From contig CAIUYS010000214.1 in assembly GCA_903903365.1 (NCBI GenBank), positions 1 through 16,319 of the forward strand: a DNA stretch of 16,319 bases, in the 5' to 3' direction. This DNA is from an uncultured Methylococcaceae bacterium. Its GTDB lineage: Bacteria > Pseudomonadota > Gammaproteobacteria > Methylococcales > Methylomonadaceae. Under the pieces are notes generated by a model that had not been told where the DNA came from, did no database searches, and was given only the letters and a program-made list of their open reading frames with translations. How positions within the stretch are numbered: position 1 is the first letter of the stretch; every line of letters starts with the position of its first letter. Shown in pieces: positions 1 through 6,701 of this stretch. Both the position numbers and the translations under genes were made by a program.

Positions 1-1071
1 CATAAACCACATCATCTTTTAATACGGCGTCTCCCAACTCCGCATCAATTTCCCGCAAAGCGCTGCTACTGTCCTTGCGTTTTATAACAATACCGTTTTT
101 CGTTCCACGTAATGTAACACCCCCACCAATCGACAACGCTTTCACCACCGAAACCTCAGGTTCATTGCGATAACCGCCCGGATGTTGAACTTCCCCATAA
201 ATATAAAACATGGGGGCCTTGGGCACATATACCATGTCACTTTTCTGCATCTTAAATGGTGCGATGCTTTCGGCATTTTCCAAATAAATCCGTAAATTCA
301 GTTCCTGCTTTTCTGGCTTGCCGTTGACCTCGCGGGTCACCACAACCTTACTGTCACCCATGTCGTTAATACCTCCGGCGCTAAAAATCATGAAAACGGA
401 GCGTAAGCGAAGTGAAGATTTTTAGTCCGCGATAGCCGTAGGGCCTATGTTTTCACGAAGCGTAGCTTAGTGAAAATTTAGGATTTACGAAACGGCGTCA
501 AGTCAATGCGTAGTGATGTTTCAACCCCTTGTTGGGTTGATACGAGTGAAGCAGGACGAATCGGGGCAGCCGAAGGCATTGGCGGTCGCGTGATTTTTAC
601 TGATTTTTCGAGCAGGATTCCCGGAAAAATCTATCGCAAAAATAGCGACTCCCCGCCCATGGCAATTAAATCGACTATTGAACTATCGGAATTAAGAGGA
701 TAACGTTCCGGGGTTTTGACATACCCCAGCACAGAAACCTGTTGGCCCACATGCTCCAACACAGTGGCAGTGACTTGGGCATCCTGAGTAAAACCACCAT
801 CGATTAGACGCCCGACAATTGCTTTCTCCAGCTCCATGCTGGATTTACTGCTTGCATCCACTTCGCCGATCAGAGGAAAGGAAATCAGGCCTTCGGCTGA
901 CACGCGGGTTTCAGTTTTTAAATCCTCGTAACCGTACACAGAGATTCGCAAAACATCATCCGGACCAATATTATTGGCCGCAGTGCTCTGCTGAATGGGC
1001 AACAACAGGAGAAAAGCTACCAGCAAAGGAGAGCACTTATCAAGCCACTTTAATTTAATTTTAATACGCAT
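1..1071 (-). pseudogene. epsE: Disrupted polysaccharide export protein EpsE (copy 1)
   Basis: This is a Wza-like outer-membrane polysaccharide export protein (Poly_export plus SLBB domains) broken by an insertion. The 5' part starts at ATG 1071-1069. It encodes a signal peptide (hydrophobic stretch LLVAFLLLLP, likely cleavage after QQSTA) and the Poly_export domain from IGPDDVLRISVYG to about residue 138. The frame then enters foreign DNA and stops at 631. The 3' part, 1-379, still encodes the rest of the first SLBB repeat and a second SLBB repeat. The ~277-bp insert is not a multiple of three, so the halves are also out of frame. The intact paralogue at 15610-16319 aligns on both sides of the insert, with about 40 base differences in ~690 by eye. 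The last few codons lie off the left edge. The product should be non-functional unless the truncated 146-residue protein has a role. Confidence 0.9.
380..656. mobile_element. Hairpin-rich ~277-bp insertion inside epsE copy 1
   Basis: The boundaries come from comparison with the intact copy, where CCTCCGGC joins CCATGGCAATT directly. Here those two pieces are separated by about 277 bp, with a few bases of uncertainty at each edge. The insert carries several inverted repeats: CTAAAAATC (381-389) with GATTTTTAG (417-425), TTTTCAC with GTGAAAA around 450-476, and TCAACCC (521-527) with GGGTTGA (534-540). I see no transposase gene and no convincing long terminal inverted repeats. A clear target duplication cannot be defined. 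It could be a MITE-like or REP-type non-autonomous element, or a structured intergenic fragment moved by recombination. Confidence 0.7.
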
Positions 1072-1103
1072 GATGATTCTTAATTGTCATGAACATGCTT
1101 TTA

Positions 1104-1109
1104 AATATA
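1104..1109 (-). promoter_or_regulatory. Possible -10 element upstream of epsE copy 1
   Basis: Read on the minus strand this is TATATT, preceded by TGAC, so it approaches an extended -10. It lies about 35 bases upstream of the ATG at 1071. The best -35 (TGTAGA, 19-base spacing) is poor. This is a weak sequence-only prediction. Confidence 0.25.
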
Positions 1110-1353
1110 GTCAAAAATTGTCTATTAATCTACACCCTTGCAAAATTACAGTGAACACCAAAATCCGGTAGTCCTTACAAATTAATACAGGTGGTAATAA
1201 TTATCGATTTTTGACATGGTGCAACGCTAAACTTTATGGCACTTATGACATGAACCTAAAAAGGCATAGTTGGCATGGCTTTAGTGTCTGGCGCCAACAA
1301 TGCTGCTATCTCTGTGTAAACTGTCCGAAGTATTATTTAATCAATTTACAACT

Positions 1354-1635
1354 CTATAACAACGCACTATTATCATAATCTTGTTGAATGATACGACCCG
1401 GATTACCCAATACTAAGCAATAGGGTGCTATATCTTCAGTTATCACAGCGCCGGCGCCAATGGTGGCACCATCTCCAATAGTAACATCAGCATATATATG
1501 TGCATGAGCACCAATATAAACACGTTCACCAATCACTAGCGTTTTATCTGTAGTCTTGGCCGATCCTAATTTTACTTGTTGTAGAATATTACAGCCAGAT
1601 TCAATACGACAGTTTCTTACCTCGTAATTATTCAG
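1354..1635 (-). pseudogene. 3' remnant of a hexapeptide-repeat acyltransferase
   Basis: About 93 codons remain open on the minus strand, ending at a TAG at 1356-1354. The translation contains left-handed beta-helix hexapeptides: IGERVYIGAHAHIYADVTIG, then IGDGATIGAGAVITED, then the typical closing motif LVLGNPGRII. This matches the C-terminal half of sugar or serine O-acetyltransferases of the LbH superfamily, which use acetyl-CoA and are common in polysaccharide loci. The expected N-terminal half is missing. The frame runs into a palindrome at 1639-1657, beyond which the opposite strand encodes an unrelated DUF1566 fragment. A start at 1536 (GTG) would leave only 60 residues, too few for a working enzyme. 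I call it a truncated gene. Confidence 0.7.
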
Positions 1636-1638
1636 TCT

Positions 1639-1657
1639 CCCTCTTTGACAAAGAGGG
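1639..1657. repeat. Perfect palindrome at a gene-remnant junction
   Basis: CCCTCTTTG and CAAAGAGGG flank a single A. Outer bases (TCTCC at 1636-1640, GGAGA at 1664-1668) extend the symmetry imperfectly. It resembles the short dispersed palindromic repeats found between bacterial genes, and it sits exactly between two truncated genes. Confidence 0.75.
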
Positions 1658-1676
1658 GTTAGGGGAGATTTTATTA

Positions 1677-2006
1677 GATGGATGGACTGCTAATGCAGTC
1701 GGCAAAGGTCAGAATAACACCAAAGCCATGCTTCGGGTTTGCACGTCAGGTACAGCCGCCAGTGCTGCTGATTTGTATTCTACACCGACTGAAGATTACT
1801 GGTTTTTACCCTCAGAAGGTGAGCTGATGTTGATGTATACTAATTTACGGCAGGCAGGTGTTGGTGGTTTTGCTAATAACGCCTACTGGAGCTCTACGGA
1901 GTACGATAGCAACTACGCGTGGTTCCATGACTTTGGCAGTGGCTACCAGTACTACAGCAGCAATAATAGCTACCAGCTTCCTGTGCGTGCGGTTCGGGCT
2001 TTTTAA
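1677..2006 (+). pseudogene. 5'-truncated DUF1566 (Lcl C-terminal domain) protein
   Basis: The open frame from about 1677 begins with DGWTANAVGKGQNNTKAML and ends at the TAA near 2006. It carries the hallmark DUF1566 sequence WFLPSEGELMLMYTNL, followed by YWSSTEYDSNYAWFHDFGSG and a terminal VRAVRAF. This family is thought to form a C-type-lectin-like or surface-associated fold, and its members are usually longer, secreted proteins with a signal peptide. Here the signal peptide and the first part of the domain are absent and replaced by the palindromic repeat at 1639-1657. A start at ATG 1728 would give 92 residues without an export signal. It is probably a 3' remnant. A terminator-like hairpin follows at 2060-2091. 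Confidence 0.7.
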
Positions 2007-2059
2007 CTATTCAACCCTTTAATTATTTGCTTTTCCCTCCATAGGCGAGCCAATATTAC

Positions 2060-2091
2060 AAGCCGTTAGCTTTAAACCTGGCGGCTTTTTT
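2060..2091 (+). terminator. Possible intrinsic terminator after the DUF1566 remnant
   Basis: AAGCCG (2060-2065) can pair with CGGCTT (2082-2087), and the run of T continues to 2091. The loop is long (16 bases) with only partial inner pairing, so the prediction is moderate. Confidence 0.45.
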
Positions 2092-2628
2092 ATGCGTATT
2101 ATCGCAGGCGGCAACCATCCCGAAAGAAACAAAGCCATTGTCATATTAAGTAATTATCTGGGTTTACGCGCCAAGGAACTGGCGGCACTCAAGATTGGTG
2201 ATGTACTTGAACACGATTCCATCAAGAAAGTATTGCGACTGGTTGCAGTCGTACACCAAGGGCGGTAATCATCGTGATGTGTCTCTGGAAAACAAAACAG
2301 TAATCAAAGCACTTCAAGAATACCTGATCGCAAGAAAGCCGGAAGACGGTATGACCTTTAGCCTGGAAGCCCCCTATTTAGAAGCTAAAAGAAAACAGCG
2401 TTTAGTCCGAACGCATTGGTTAGAGTGCTTGGTGATATCTACAACAAAGCAGGATTTAAGGATGCCAGTAGCCATACAGGAAGGCGGTCACTGATAACCA
2501 AGCTTACTTATCAGGGCATTGATTTAAACTCAGTCAGGCAGATAGCAGGGCATAGCAGTATAGCCACCACGCAGCGGTATATCGACGATAATCCACACAA
2601 GATCGCTGACATTCTTAAATCAATATAG
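2092..2628 (+). pseudogene. Decayed tyrosine recombinase (phage-type integrase)
   Basis: Three reading-frame segments join into one integrase catalytic domain. Segment one (2092 to ~2250) reads MRIIAGGNHPERNKAIVILS, then GLRAKELAALKIGDV with the first catalytic Arg, and ends at a TAA at 2266. Segment two (~2245-2375) has YTKGGNHRDVSLENK with the catalytic Lys region. Segment three (~2375-2628) has VRVLGDIYNKAGF, SHTGRRSL (the H-x-x-R motif), AGHSSIATTQRY with the catalytic His and Tyr, and a terminal TAG. The second frameshift is near the C run at ~2370. Segment three also has an in-frame TAA at 2386-2388 where a Gln codon (CAA) would fit. All catalytic residues were present in the ancestor, but no intact product is possible. 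The ancestral length of ~180 residues resembles short, stand-alone integrases. Confidence 0.85.
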
Positions 2629-2697
2629 CAACCTGATTTACTGACAGTTCATAACTAAAGTACCAAAACGAGACGGAATCGACGACCACCTATAACA

Positions 2698-2734
2698 CCT
2701 ATTCTGGATTTTGGTAATCCATATTCAGAATAGG
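2698..2734. repeat. Hairpin adjoining the first 27-bp core repeat
   Basis: CCTATTCTG (2698-2706) and CAGAATAGG (2726-2734) are perfect inverted arms. An inner GATT/AATC pair extends the stem. It directly abuts the conserved core at 2734-2760. Confidence 0.75.
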
Positions 2735-2760
2735 GCCGACCGTAAGGATTGCTGCGTAAA
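2734..2760. repeat. 27-bp core repeat, copy A (inverted relative to copy B)
   Basis: It matches the reverse complement of 3147-3173 at 26 of 27 positions. The key blocks are GGCCGACCGTAA and GATTGCTGCGTAAA. Beyond it, TGCGTAAA is repeated, so this copy appears to carry an 8-bp tandem duplication compared with copy B. Confidence 0.8.
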
Positions 2761-2792
2761 TGCGTAAAGTTGGCCTGCAATGCCTTTCGCTC

Positions 2793-2963
2793 CTACATTC
2801 TTGCTATTTTTAAAGTATGGTCATTAAAATATGGCTTAGGTGATCTCAATCTTGATATTGTGTCGATTCCGGACAGAATATCGCCGTAAAACTGTCCCAA
2901 TTGAACCCTGTTGGCAAAACACCCTTGAAGCCCGCATTCTGCCTGAGTAAAATTACGGTTCAT
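2793..2963 (-). CDS. Unassigned 56-codon reading frame
   Basis: An ATG at 2963-2961 opens a 56-residue frame ending in TAG at 2795-2793. The translation begins MNRNFTQAECGLQGC and later reads VQLGQFYGDILSGIDTI. I do not recognise a family. It lies between the two inverted 27-bp core repeats and has no strong ribosome binding site. It may be chance, or a remnant of a gene carried by that region. Coding status is uncertain. Confidence 0.2.
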   Translation of the reverse strand: MNRNFTQAECGLQGCFANRVQLGQFYGDILSGIDTISRLRSPKPYFNDHTLKIARM

Positions 2964-3146
2964 TTATAGTGTACTTTAAACGATACAAATTCTAATTGCC
3001 GTCAATAATATCAGTCACTTGAAAAATAATTACACCAAGATTACTCGTTGCTTTAAATCTACATCAAACATTTTGCGTTAGTCACTTCCGACTGTTTTAT
3101 TTAAAAAACCAAACAAACCTAGGTGCGGCGCTGGCTTCAGCGTTAC

Positions 3147-3173
3147 TTTACGCAGCAATCGTTACGGTCGGCC
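3147..3173. repeat. 27-bp core repeat, copy B
   Basis: Inverted counterpart of 2734-2760, with one mismatch. In the shared orientation (TTTACGCAGCAATC to GGTCGGCC) both copies are followed by a palindrome, but the palindromes have different sequences. Confidence 0.8.
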
Positions 3174-3175
3174 TT

Positions 3176-3199
3176 CGTTATGCAGAGCTCTGCATAACG
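3176..3199. repeat. Perfect 24-bp palindrome
   Basis: CGTTATGCAGAG is followed by its exact reverse complement, with no loop. It starts two bases after core copy B. It has no T-run and is therefore not a typical terminator. Confidence 0.85.
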
Positions 3200-3235
3200 G
3201 CTAGGAGCAGTTATAGAAAGGTCTGTAATCTTTAT

Positions 3236-3405
3236 ACTCGATCTTCAAGTTTTTTTAGCTTGACTATGGAGATTATAGATAAATCAGGGTATTGCCACCA
3301 ATACGTATACACAGAAAACGTCATGTACAGAAAAGCATTTGTTCCTCTATCGCTTTGTTTAGCTGGGTTTTTGAAAGTCAAGAATTAAAAACTTGAAGAT
3401 CGAGT
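3236..3405. mobile_element. 170-bp MITE-like element
   Basis: The ends are perfect 19-bp inverted repeats: ACTCGATCTTCAAGTTTTT at 3236-3254 and its complement at 3387-3405. After a 4-bp mismatch the symmetry resumes with CTTGACT (3259-3265) and AGTCAAG (3376-3382), giving terminal repeats of about 30 bp. TAT flanks both sides (3233-3235 and 3406-3408) and could be a target duplication. The ~110-bp interior is too small for a transposase. This is the expected form of a non-autonomous transposon mobilised in trans. No related full-length element is present in the window. Confidence 0.7.
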
Positions 3406-3501
3406 TATGTGTACTTAGAGATGTTTAAAAAAATTGTGAACAGGTTTTTGAATACCAAAGCCACTTATTTTTGAGTTAGTGCATATAGGTATTTTTACGG
3501 A

Positions 3502-3532
3502 TTGTTTTTTTAGTTCGAATTGTTACTATAAA
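3502..3532 (+). promoter_or_regulatory. Weak candidate promoter for the HAF-repeat gene
   Basis: TTGTTT (3502-3507) and TATAAA (3527-3532) are separated by 19 bases, in an AT-rich region about 100 bases upstream of the ATG at 3637. Spacing and -35 match are poor. It is offered only as the best candidate. Confidence 0.25.
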
Positions 3533-3636
3533 TTAAACCTCTTACAGTAATTTTTTGCCTAGCCATTGAAAAAAGTAAAAGGACTAGTGCTGCACTTCGG
3601 AGTTGAATCCACGAATTGGAATAATGAGTAAAAATA

Positions 3637-5547
3637 ATGAAAACGCCAACCCTTTATTTAAAGCTGGCCATGCCGCTTCTGGCGACGTCTTTTGCAGTCT
3701 TGGCAGAACCACCGCCTTGTATAACAGAACAGCAACAACTTCAACAATCCCTGTTGCAACACCAGCCCATCGACCCGGCGGTGATGAATTTAGTGCTGAG
3801 CTTGCAACACGATGGCATGAGCCTGTGCCGGACGGGTAACGTCGCCGATGGCGCAGCTAAGCTGAATGAGGCTCTGAAAAAAAAACGCCCCCTTGTCGCG
3901 CCTCAACCACAACCCATTACTTCAATGCAGTCCGCCATGTTCGGTTACACCAGCTTGGAACAAGCGGAAAATTACACTATCCAGGTGATCACCGATTACA
4001 GTTATATAGAGGTTTCGAACAAGAGCTTGAGCGAATCCGGTCAAGTGGCTTATTACGGCTATTTCTACGATAACAACGTGAACAAAGGATTTCGCGGCTT
4101 CCGATGGGGAGTCGATGGCATGTTGACCAATCTGGGTACCCTGAGCACGGATAGCAATGGATGGGGGTATAGTGTTGCTTATTCCATCAATGCCAGAGGC
4201 CAGGTGGCGGGTCATAGCGGCTTATACAACAACGATGTGTACAAAGGTAATGACGCCATCCGATGGGAGGGCGATGGCACGCTGACTAACTTGGGCAGTC
4301 TGGGCACGGATAGTAATGGTTATAGGGCTGGCTCTGCTGAAGCCATAAATGCCAACGGCCAGGTGGGGGGCTATAGCGAGTTAATCGACAACAATGTGTA
4401 TAAAGGTAGGCGTGCCATCCGCAGTGAAGCGGATGGCACGCTGGGCAGTCTGAGCACGGATAGTAATGGTTATGGTGAGGCCATTGCTAGAGCCATCAAC
4501 GCTAGCGGTCAGGTGGCGGGCGAGAGCCGGGTGTTCGACAACAACACGTTTAAAGGTTGGCGCGCCTTCCGCAGTAACGCCGATGGCACACTGACCAACC
4601 TGGGCAGTCTGGGCACGGATAGTGATAATGGCAATGGGTATAGCCTAGCTAACGCCATCAATGCCAGCGGCCAAGTTGCGGGCTATAGCTGGTTATCCGA
4701 CAACAATGGGTTTAAAGGTGGTCGCGCCATTCGTTGGGAAGTCGATGGCACGCTGACCAATCTGGGTAGTCTGGGCACGGATAGTAATGGCTTAGGGGAG
4801 AGCACTGCTACAAACATCAACGCCAACAGCCAAGTGGCGGGCAATAGTGATTTATACGAAAACAATGTGTACAAAGGTATTCGCGCCTTCATTTCCCAAT
4901 CCGGACAGCTCATTCAAGCCCTTCCGTTGCTGGGCGAGTGCGCCAATGAGCCCCGTACGGTGGCCTACGACCTTAATGACCAAGGCCAGGTGGTGGGCTA
5001 TTCCAGTACGGCAGACTGTAACCAGCACGCCTTTCTCTACGACATCGCCACCAAAACCCTCAGCGATCTGAATGACTTTCTGCCCGCCAATTCCGGATGG
5101 ATATTTGCGAACGCTATCGCCATCAATGAAGCCGGGCAGATTCTAGTGTATGGGTATGAGCAGAATCGGTTCAGACTCGCCCTGCTTAGCCCTGTCCATG
5201 ACACCTCACTGAAGGTGCTCTATCCAAACGGCGGCGAAACCTTGATGGTTGGCATCAAAGCAACCTTGAAGTGGCATTCCTCAAATACATTAGTTGATTC
5301 GAAACAGCGCGTGACTGTTCTGTTCTCCAAGAATAGTGGAGTGAGCTGGTTTATAATTCACGATAACATCAAAAATACGGAAACCTACCAATGGAAACCG
5401 AACAAGAATGACTACACCACTCAAGGACGTATCAAGGTATGCCAGACAAAAGTAGATGATCTAGATGACAAAAGAAACAAGAAAAAGCCACCATCTCTCC
5501 GGGTTTGTGACGAAAGTGATGCAAATTTCAAGATTGTGAAAAAATAA
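3637..5547 (+). CDS. Secreted HAF-repeat protein with C-terminal PNGGE domain
   Basis: This 636-residue exported protein has a signal peptide at its N-terminus (MKTPTLYLKLAMPLLATSFA, cleavage near VLA-EPP). A Gln-rich linker follows to about residue 100. Next come eight HAF-type repeats. Their NxxGQV motif Gly (or its Ser equivalent) falls at residues 135, 188, 241, 291, 345, 398, 450 and 500, so the period is 50-54 residues. Each unit carries DNNVYKG, RAIRWE and LGSLGTDSNG elements. HAF repeats are believed to build a beta-propeller-like extracellular structure. Residues ~526-634 match the secreted-protein domain that opens with LYPNGGE and continues with LKWHSS and SGVSW, probably Ig-like. 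The central five repeats are nearly identical at DNA level, and the one around residue 270 lacks TNL. A surface or matrix role beside the exopolysaccharide locus is plausible but unproven. No sorting signal such as PEP-CTERM is seen. Confidence 0.85.
   Translation: MKTPTLYLKLAMPLLATSFAVLAEPPPCITEQQQLQQSLLQHQPIDPAVMNLVLSLQHDGMSLCRTGNVADGAAKLNEALKKKRPLVAPQPQPITSMQSAMFGYTSLEQAENYTIQVITDYSYIEVSNKSLSESGQVAYYGYFYDNNVNKGFRGFRWGVDGMLTNLGTLSTDSNGWGYSVAYSINARGQVAGHSGLYNNDVYKGNDAIRWEGDGTLTNLGSLGTDSNGYRAGSAEAINANGQVGGYSELIDNNVYKGRRAIRSEADGTLGSLSTDSNGYGEAIARAINASGQVAGESRVFDNNTFKGWRAFRSNADGTLTNLGSLGTDSDNGNGYSLANAINASGQVAGYSWLSDNNGFKGGRAIRWEVDGTLTNLGSLGTDSNGLGESTATNINANSQVAGNSDLYENNVYKGIRAFISQSGQLIQALPLLGECANEPRTVAYDLNDQGQVVGYSSTADCNQHAFLYDIATKTLSDLNDFLPANSGWIFANAIAINEAGQILVYGYEQNRFRLALLSPVHDTSLKVLYPNGGETLMVGIKATLKWHSSNTLVDSKQRVTVLFSKNSGVSWFIIHDNIKNTETYQWKPNKNDYTTQGRIKVCQTKVDDLDDKRNKKKPPSLRVCDESDANFKIVKK
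4055..4900 (+). repeat. Intragenic tandem repeats (~159-bp period)
   Basis: About five consecutive units share blocks such as GATGGCACGCTGACCAA, GGGCACGGATAGTAATGG and GCCATCAATGCCAGCGGCCA. Units differ by in-frame indels, for example loss of the bases for TNL near 4440. The pattern indicates expansion or gene conversion within the coding sequence. Confidence 0.8.
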
Positions 5548-5959
5548 TTGCATCGTTGGGTACGTTTAAAAAAACGACACCAAAGTCAAGCCTCTGAAAG
5601 TGCCTTGGATTTTCTTAAAAAAGACAGGAATACTTATTATAAACAATAATTTGCGCGTACAGCATGAGGAAACAATTTTGTTTCTGTTCTATCTGCATTC
5701 AACCCATTGTTTTACTTTGAGCATTAAGCATTCGCCGAAGTTTATCAACGCACTTTCGGAGAGGCTTACACCGGGTGCTAATCCCCGGGTCAATTTTCAA
5801 TCGGCACAGATGGTCAGTTTTCAATCGGCGCCAACAATGCAAAAACCAAAGCAGTTTACGAAAACACGGGATGGCCTAATCGTTAAATTAAACTTCGTTT
5901 ACACAAAATTCAGGATACCATCCCTCCCAACAATTAATTGCACTTATGAGTTGAATATA
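5548..5959. other. Intergenic stretch with transposon-end remnant
   Basis: No supported gene is seen. An open frame runs through from 5600, but its composition is not protein-like. It contains the two IS-type repeats at 5787-5829. I take the gene that follows to start at 5960. Confidence 0.5.
5787..5829. mobile_element. Remnant of an IS21-family end (two terminal repeats)
   Basis: Two direct repeats, GGTCAATTTTCAATCGGC (ending 5805) and GGTCAGTTTTCAATCGGC (ending 5829), lie 24 bp apart. IS21-family elements carry multiple ~20-bp terminal repeats of this kind (GGTCA...TCGATCGGC-like), to which the IstA transposase binds. No istA or istB sequence and no matching second end is visible, so only one end seems to survive. 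The family assignment is from memory of the motif. Confidence 0.55.
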
Positions 5960-6670
5960 ATGTTATCTTTTAGTCAAATAGACACTTCACTACTAATCAA
6001 TATAAATTTATTTTTAATAAGAAATGAAATAGAATTTAAAATTATCAGTCAATTTGGACAAAATCTAATACTCCGAGGCTTTCCGATTTTCGTTATGCTT
6101 GTTTCACTTTGGTTCTTACCTAACTTAATAGAAAGACGTAGTCGCATTTTGGTGGGTTTGCTTGCTACGTGCTTCGCCACCGCTCTTTCAGTTTCATTTC
6201 AATTTCAATTTACTCCTCATATAAGGCCGATCCTTGATACTAGCGTTCACCTTAATTTTGTAAAAATACATGAAAACATTTGGGGTAGGCTTGGTTCATT
6301 CCCAAGCGACACAGCAACACTTTTTTTCTCCCTATGTGCGGTAATTTTTCTAGAAAATCGTAGGGCAGGTATTTTCTGTCTAATGTGGGCAATGATAACG
6401 GTTGGTGTTTTTCGTATAGCATTGGGTTATCACTACCCCAGCGATATTGCTGGTTCTTTTGTTCTTGGCTTTGGATTGGTTTTATTACTTAATAGTGTTA
6501 GGTGGCTTAAGACATTGTTTGCGCAAGTATTAAAGCGTTTTGAATATAAAGAATACATTGTCCATTCGTTTTTTTTCATTTTTTTAGCAGATGCTTATTC
6601 CTCATTTGGGGGCTTAGAAGCTCTTTATAAAGGGCTCAAGAAATTAATTTCTATAATAATTGCGTCTTAG
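5960..6670 (+). CDS. PAP2-superfamily membrane phosphatase
   Basis: This 236-residue polytopic membrane protein belongs to the type-2 phosphatidic acid phosphatase group, which includes undecaprenyl-diphosphate phosphatases that recycle the lipid carrier of polysaccharide synthesis. Visible motifs are C1 ending in TPHIRP (residues 85-90), C2 as SFPSDTA (113-119), and C3 as FRIALGYHYPSD (151-162) with Arg152, His158 and Asp162. The C3 His is the usual nucleophile and is present. The C2 His of PSxH, usually the acid catalyst, is Thr here. Hydrophobic segments lie around 36-54, 61-82, 120-150 and 164-180. I chose ATG 5960 because upstream codons translate to atypical sequence and include transposon-end DNA. 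A GAG lies ~10 bases upstream of it. A role in Wzx/Wzy carrier recycling fits the neighbours but is inferred. Confidence 0.75.
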   Translation: MLSFSQIDTSLLININLFLIRNEIEFKIISQFGQNLILRGFPIFVMLVSLWFLPNLIERRSRILVGLLATCFATALSVSFQFQFTPHIRPILDTSVHLNFVKIHENIWGRLGSFPSDTATLFFSLCAVIFLENRRAGIFCLMWAMITVGVFRIALGYHYPSDIAGSFVLGFGLVLLLNSVRWLKTLFAQVLKRFEYKEYIVHSFFFIFLADAYSSFGGLEALYKGLKKLISIIIAS

Positions 6671-6701
6671 AGCCCATATTCTGACGAGAGATGAGGTATG
6701 A

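Noticed and set aside
506..703. Plus-strand 65-codon frame spanning the insertion edge
   Set aside because: It crosses from the inserted element into antisense epsE sequence, so it cannot be an ancestral gene, and no family is recognised.
1290..1303. 14-bp match GGCGCCAACAATGC shared with 5827-5840, beside the IS21-like end
   Set aside because: A single 14-bp match is expected by chance in a window of this size, and neighbouring bases do not extend it.
1289..1305. Sigma-54-like sequence TGGCGCCAACAATGCTG on the plus strand
   Set aside because: The GG and GC spacing fits, but no plus-strand gene with a start follows within a reasonable distance, only a truncated DUF1566 remnant.
2698..3199. 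Inverted core repeats and palindromes as integron attC sites
   Set aside because: I could not find paired core sites of the GTTRRRY/RYYYAAC type, and no cassette-like genes lie between them.
3421..3474. 17-codon frame starting ATGTTTAAAAAAATTG
   Set aside because: Too short, AT-rich and without a ribosome binding site.
4055..4900. Regular repeats that might suggest a CRISPR array
   Set aside because: The repeats are in frame, about 159 bp long and encode HAF motifs. There are no short identical repeats with unique spacers.
5600..5959. N-terminal extension of the PAP2 protein from an ATG at 5600
   Set aside because: The extension is unlike the family and runs through transposon-end repeats. 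ATG 5960 gives a normal family length.
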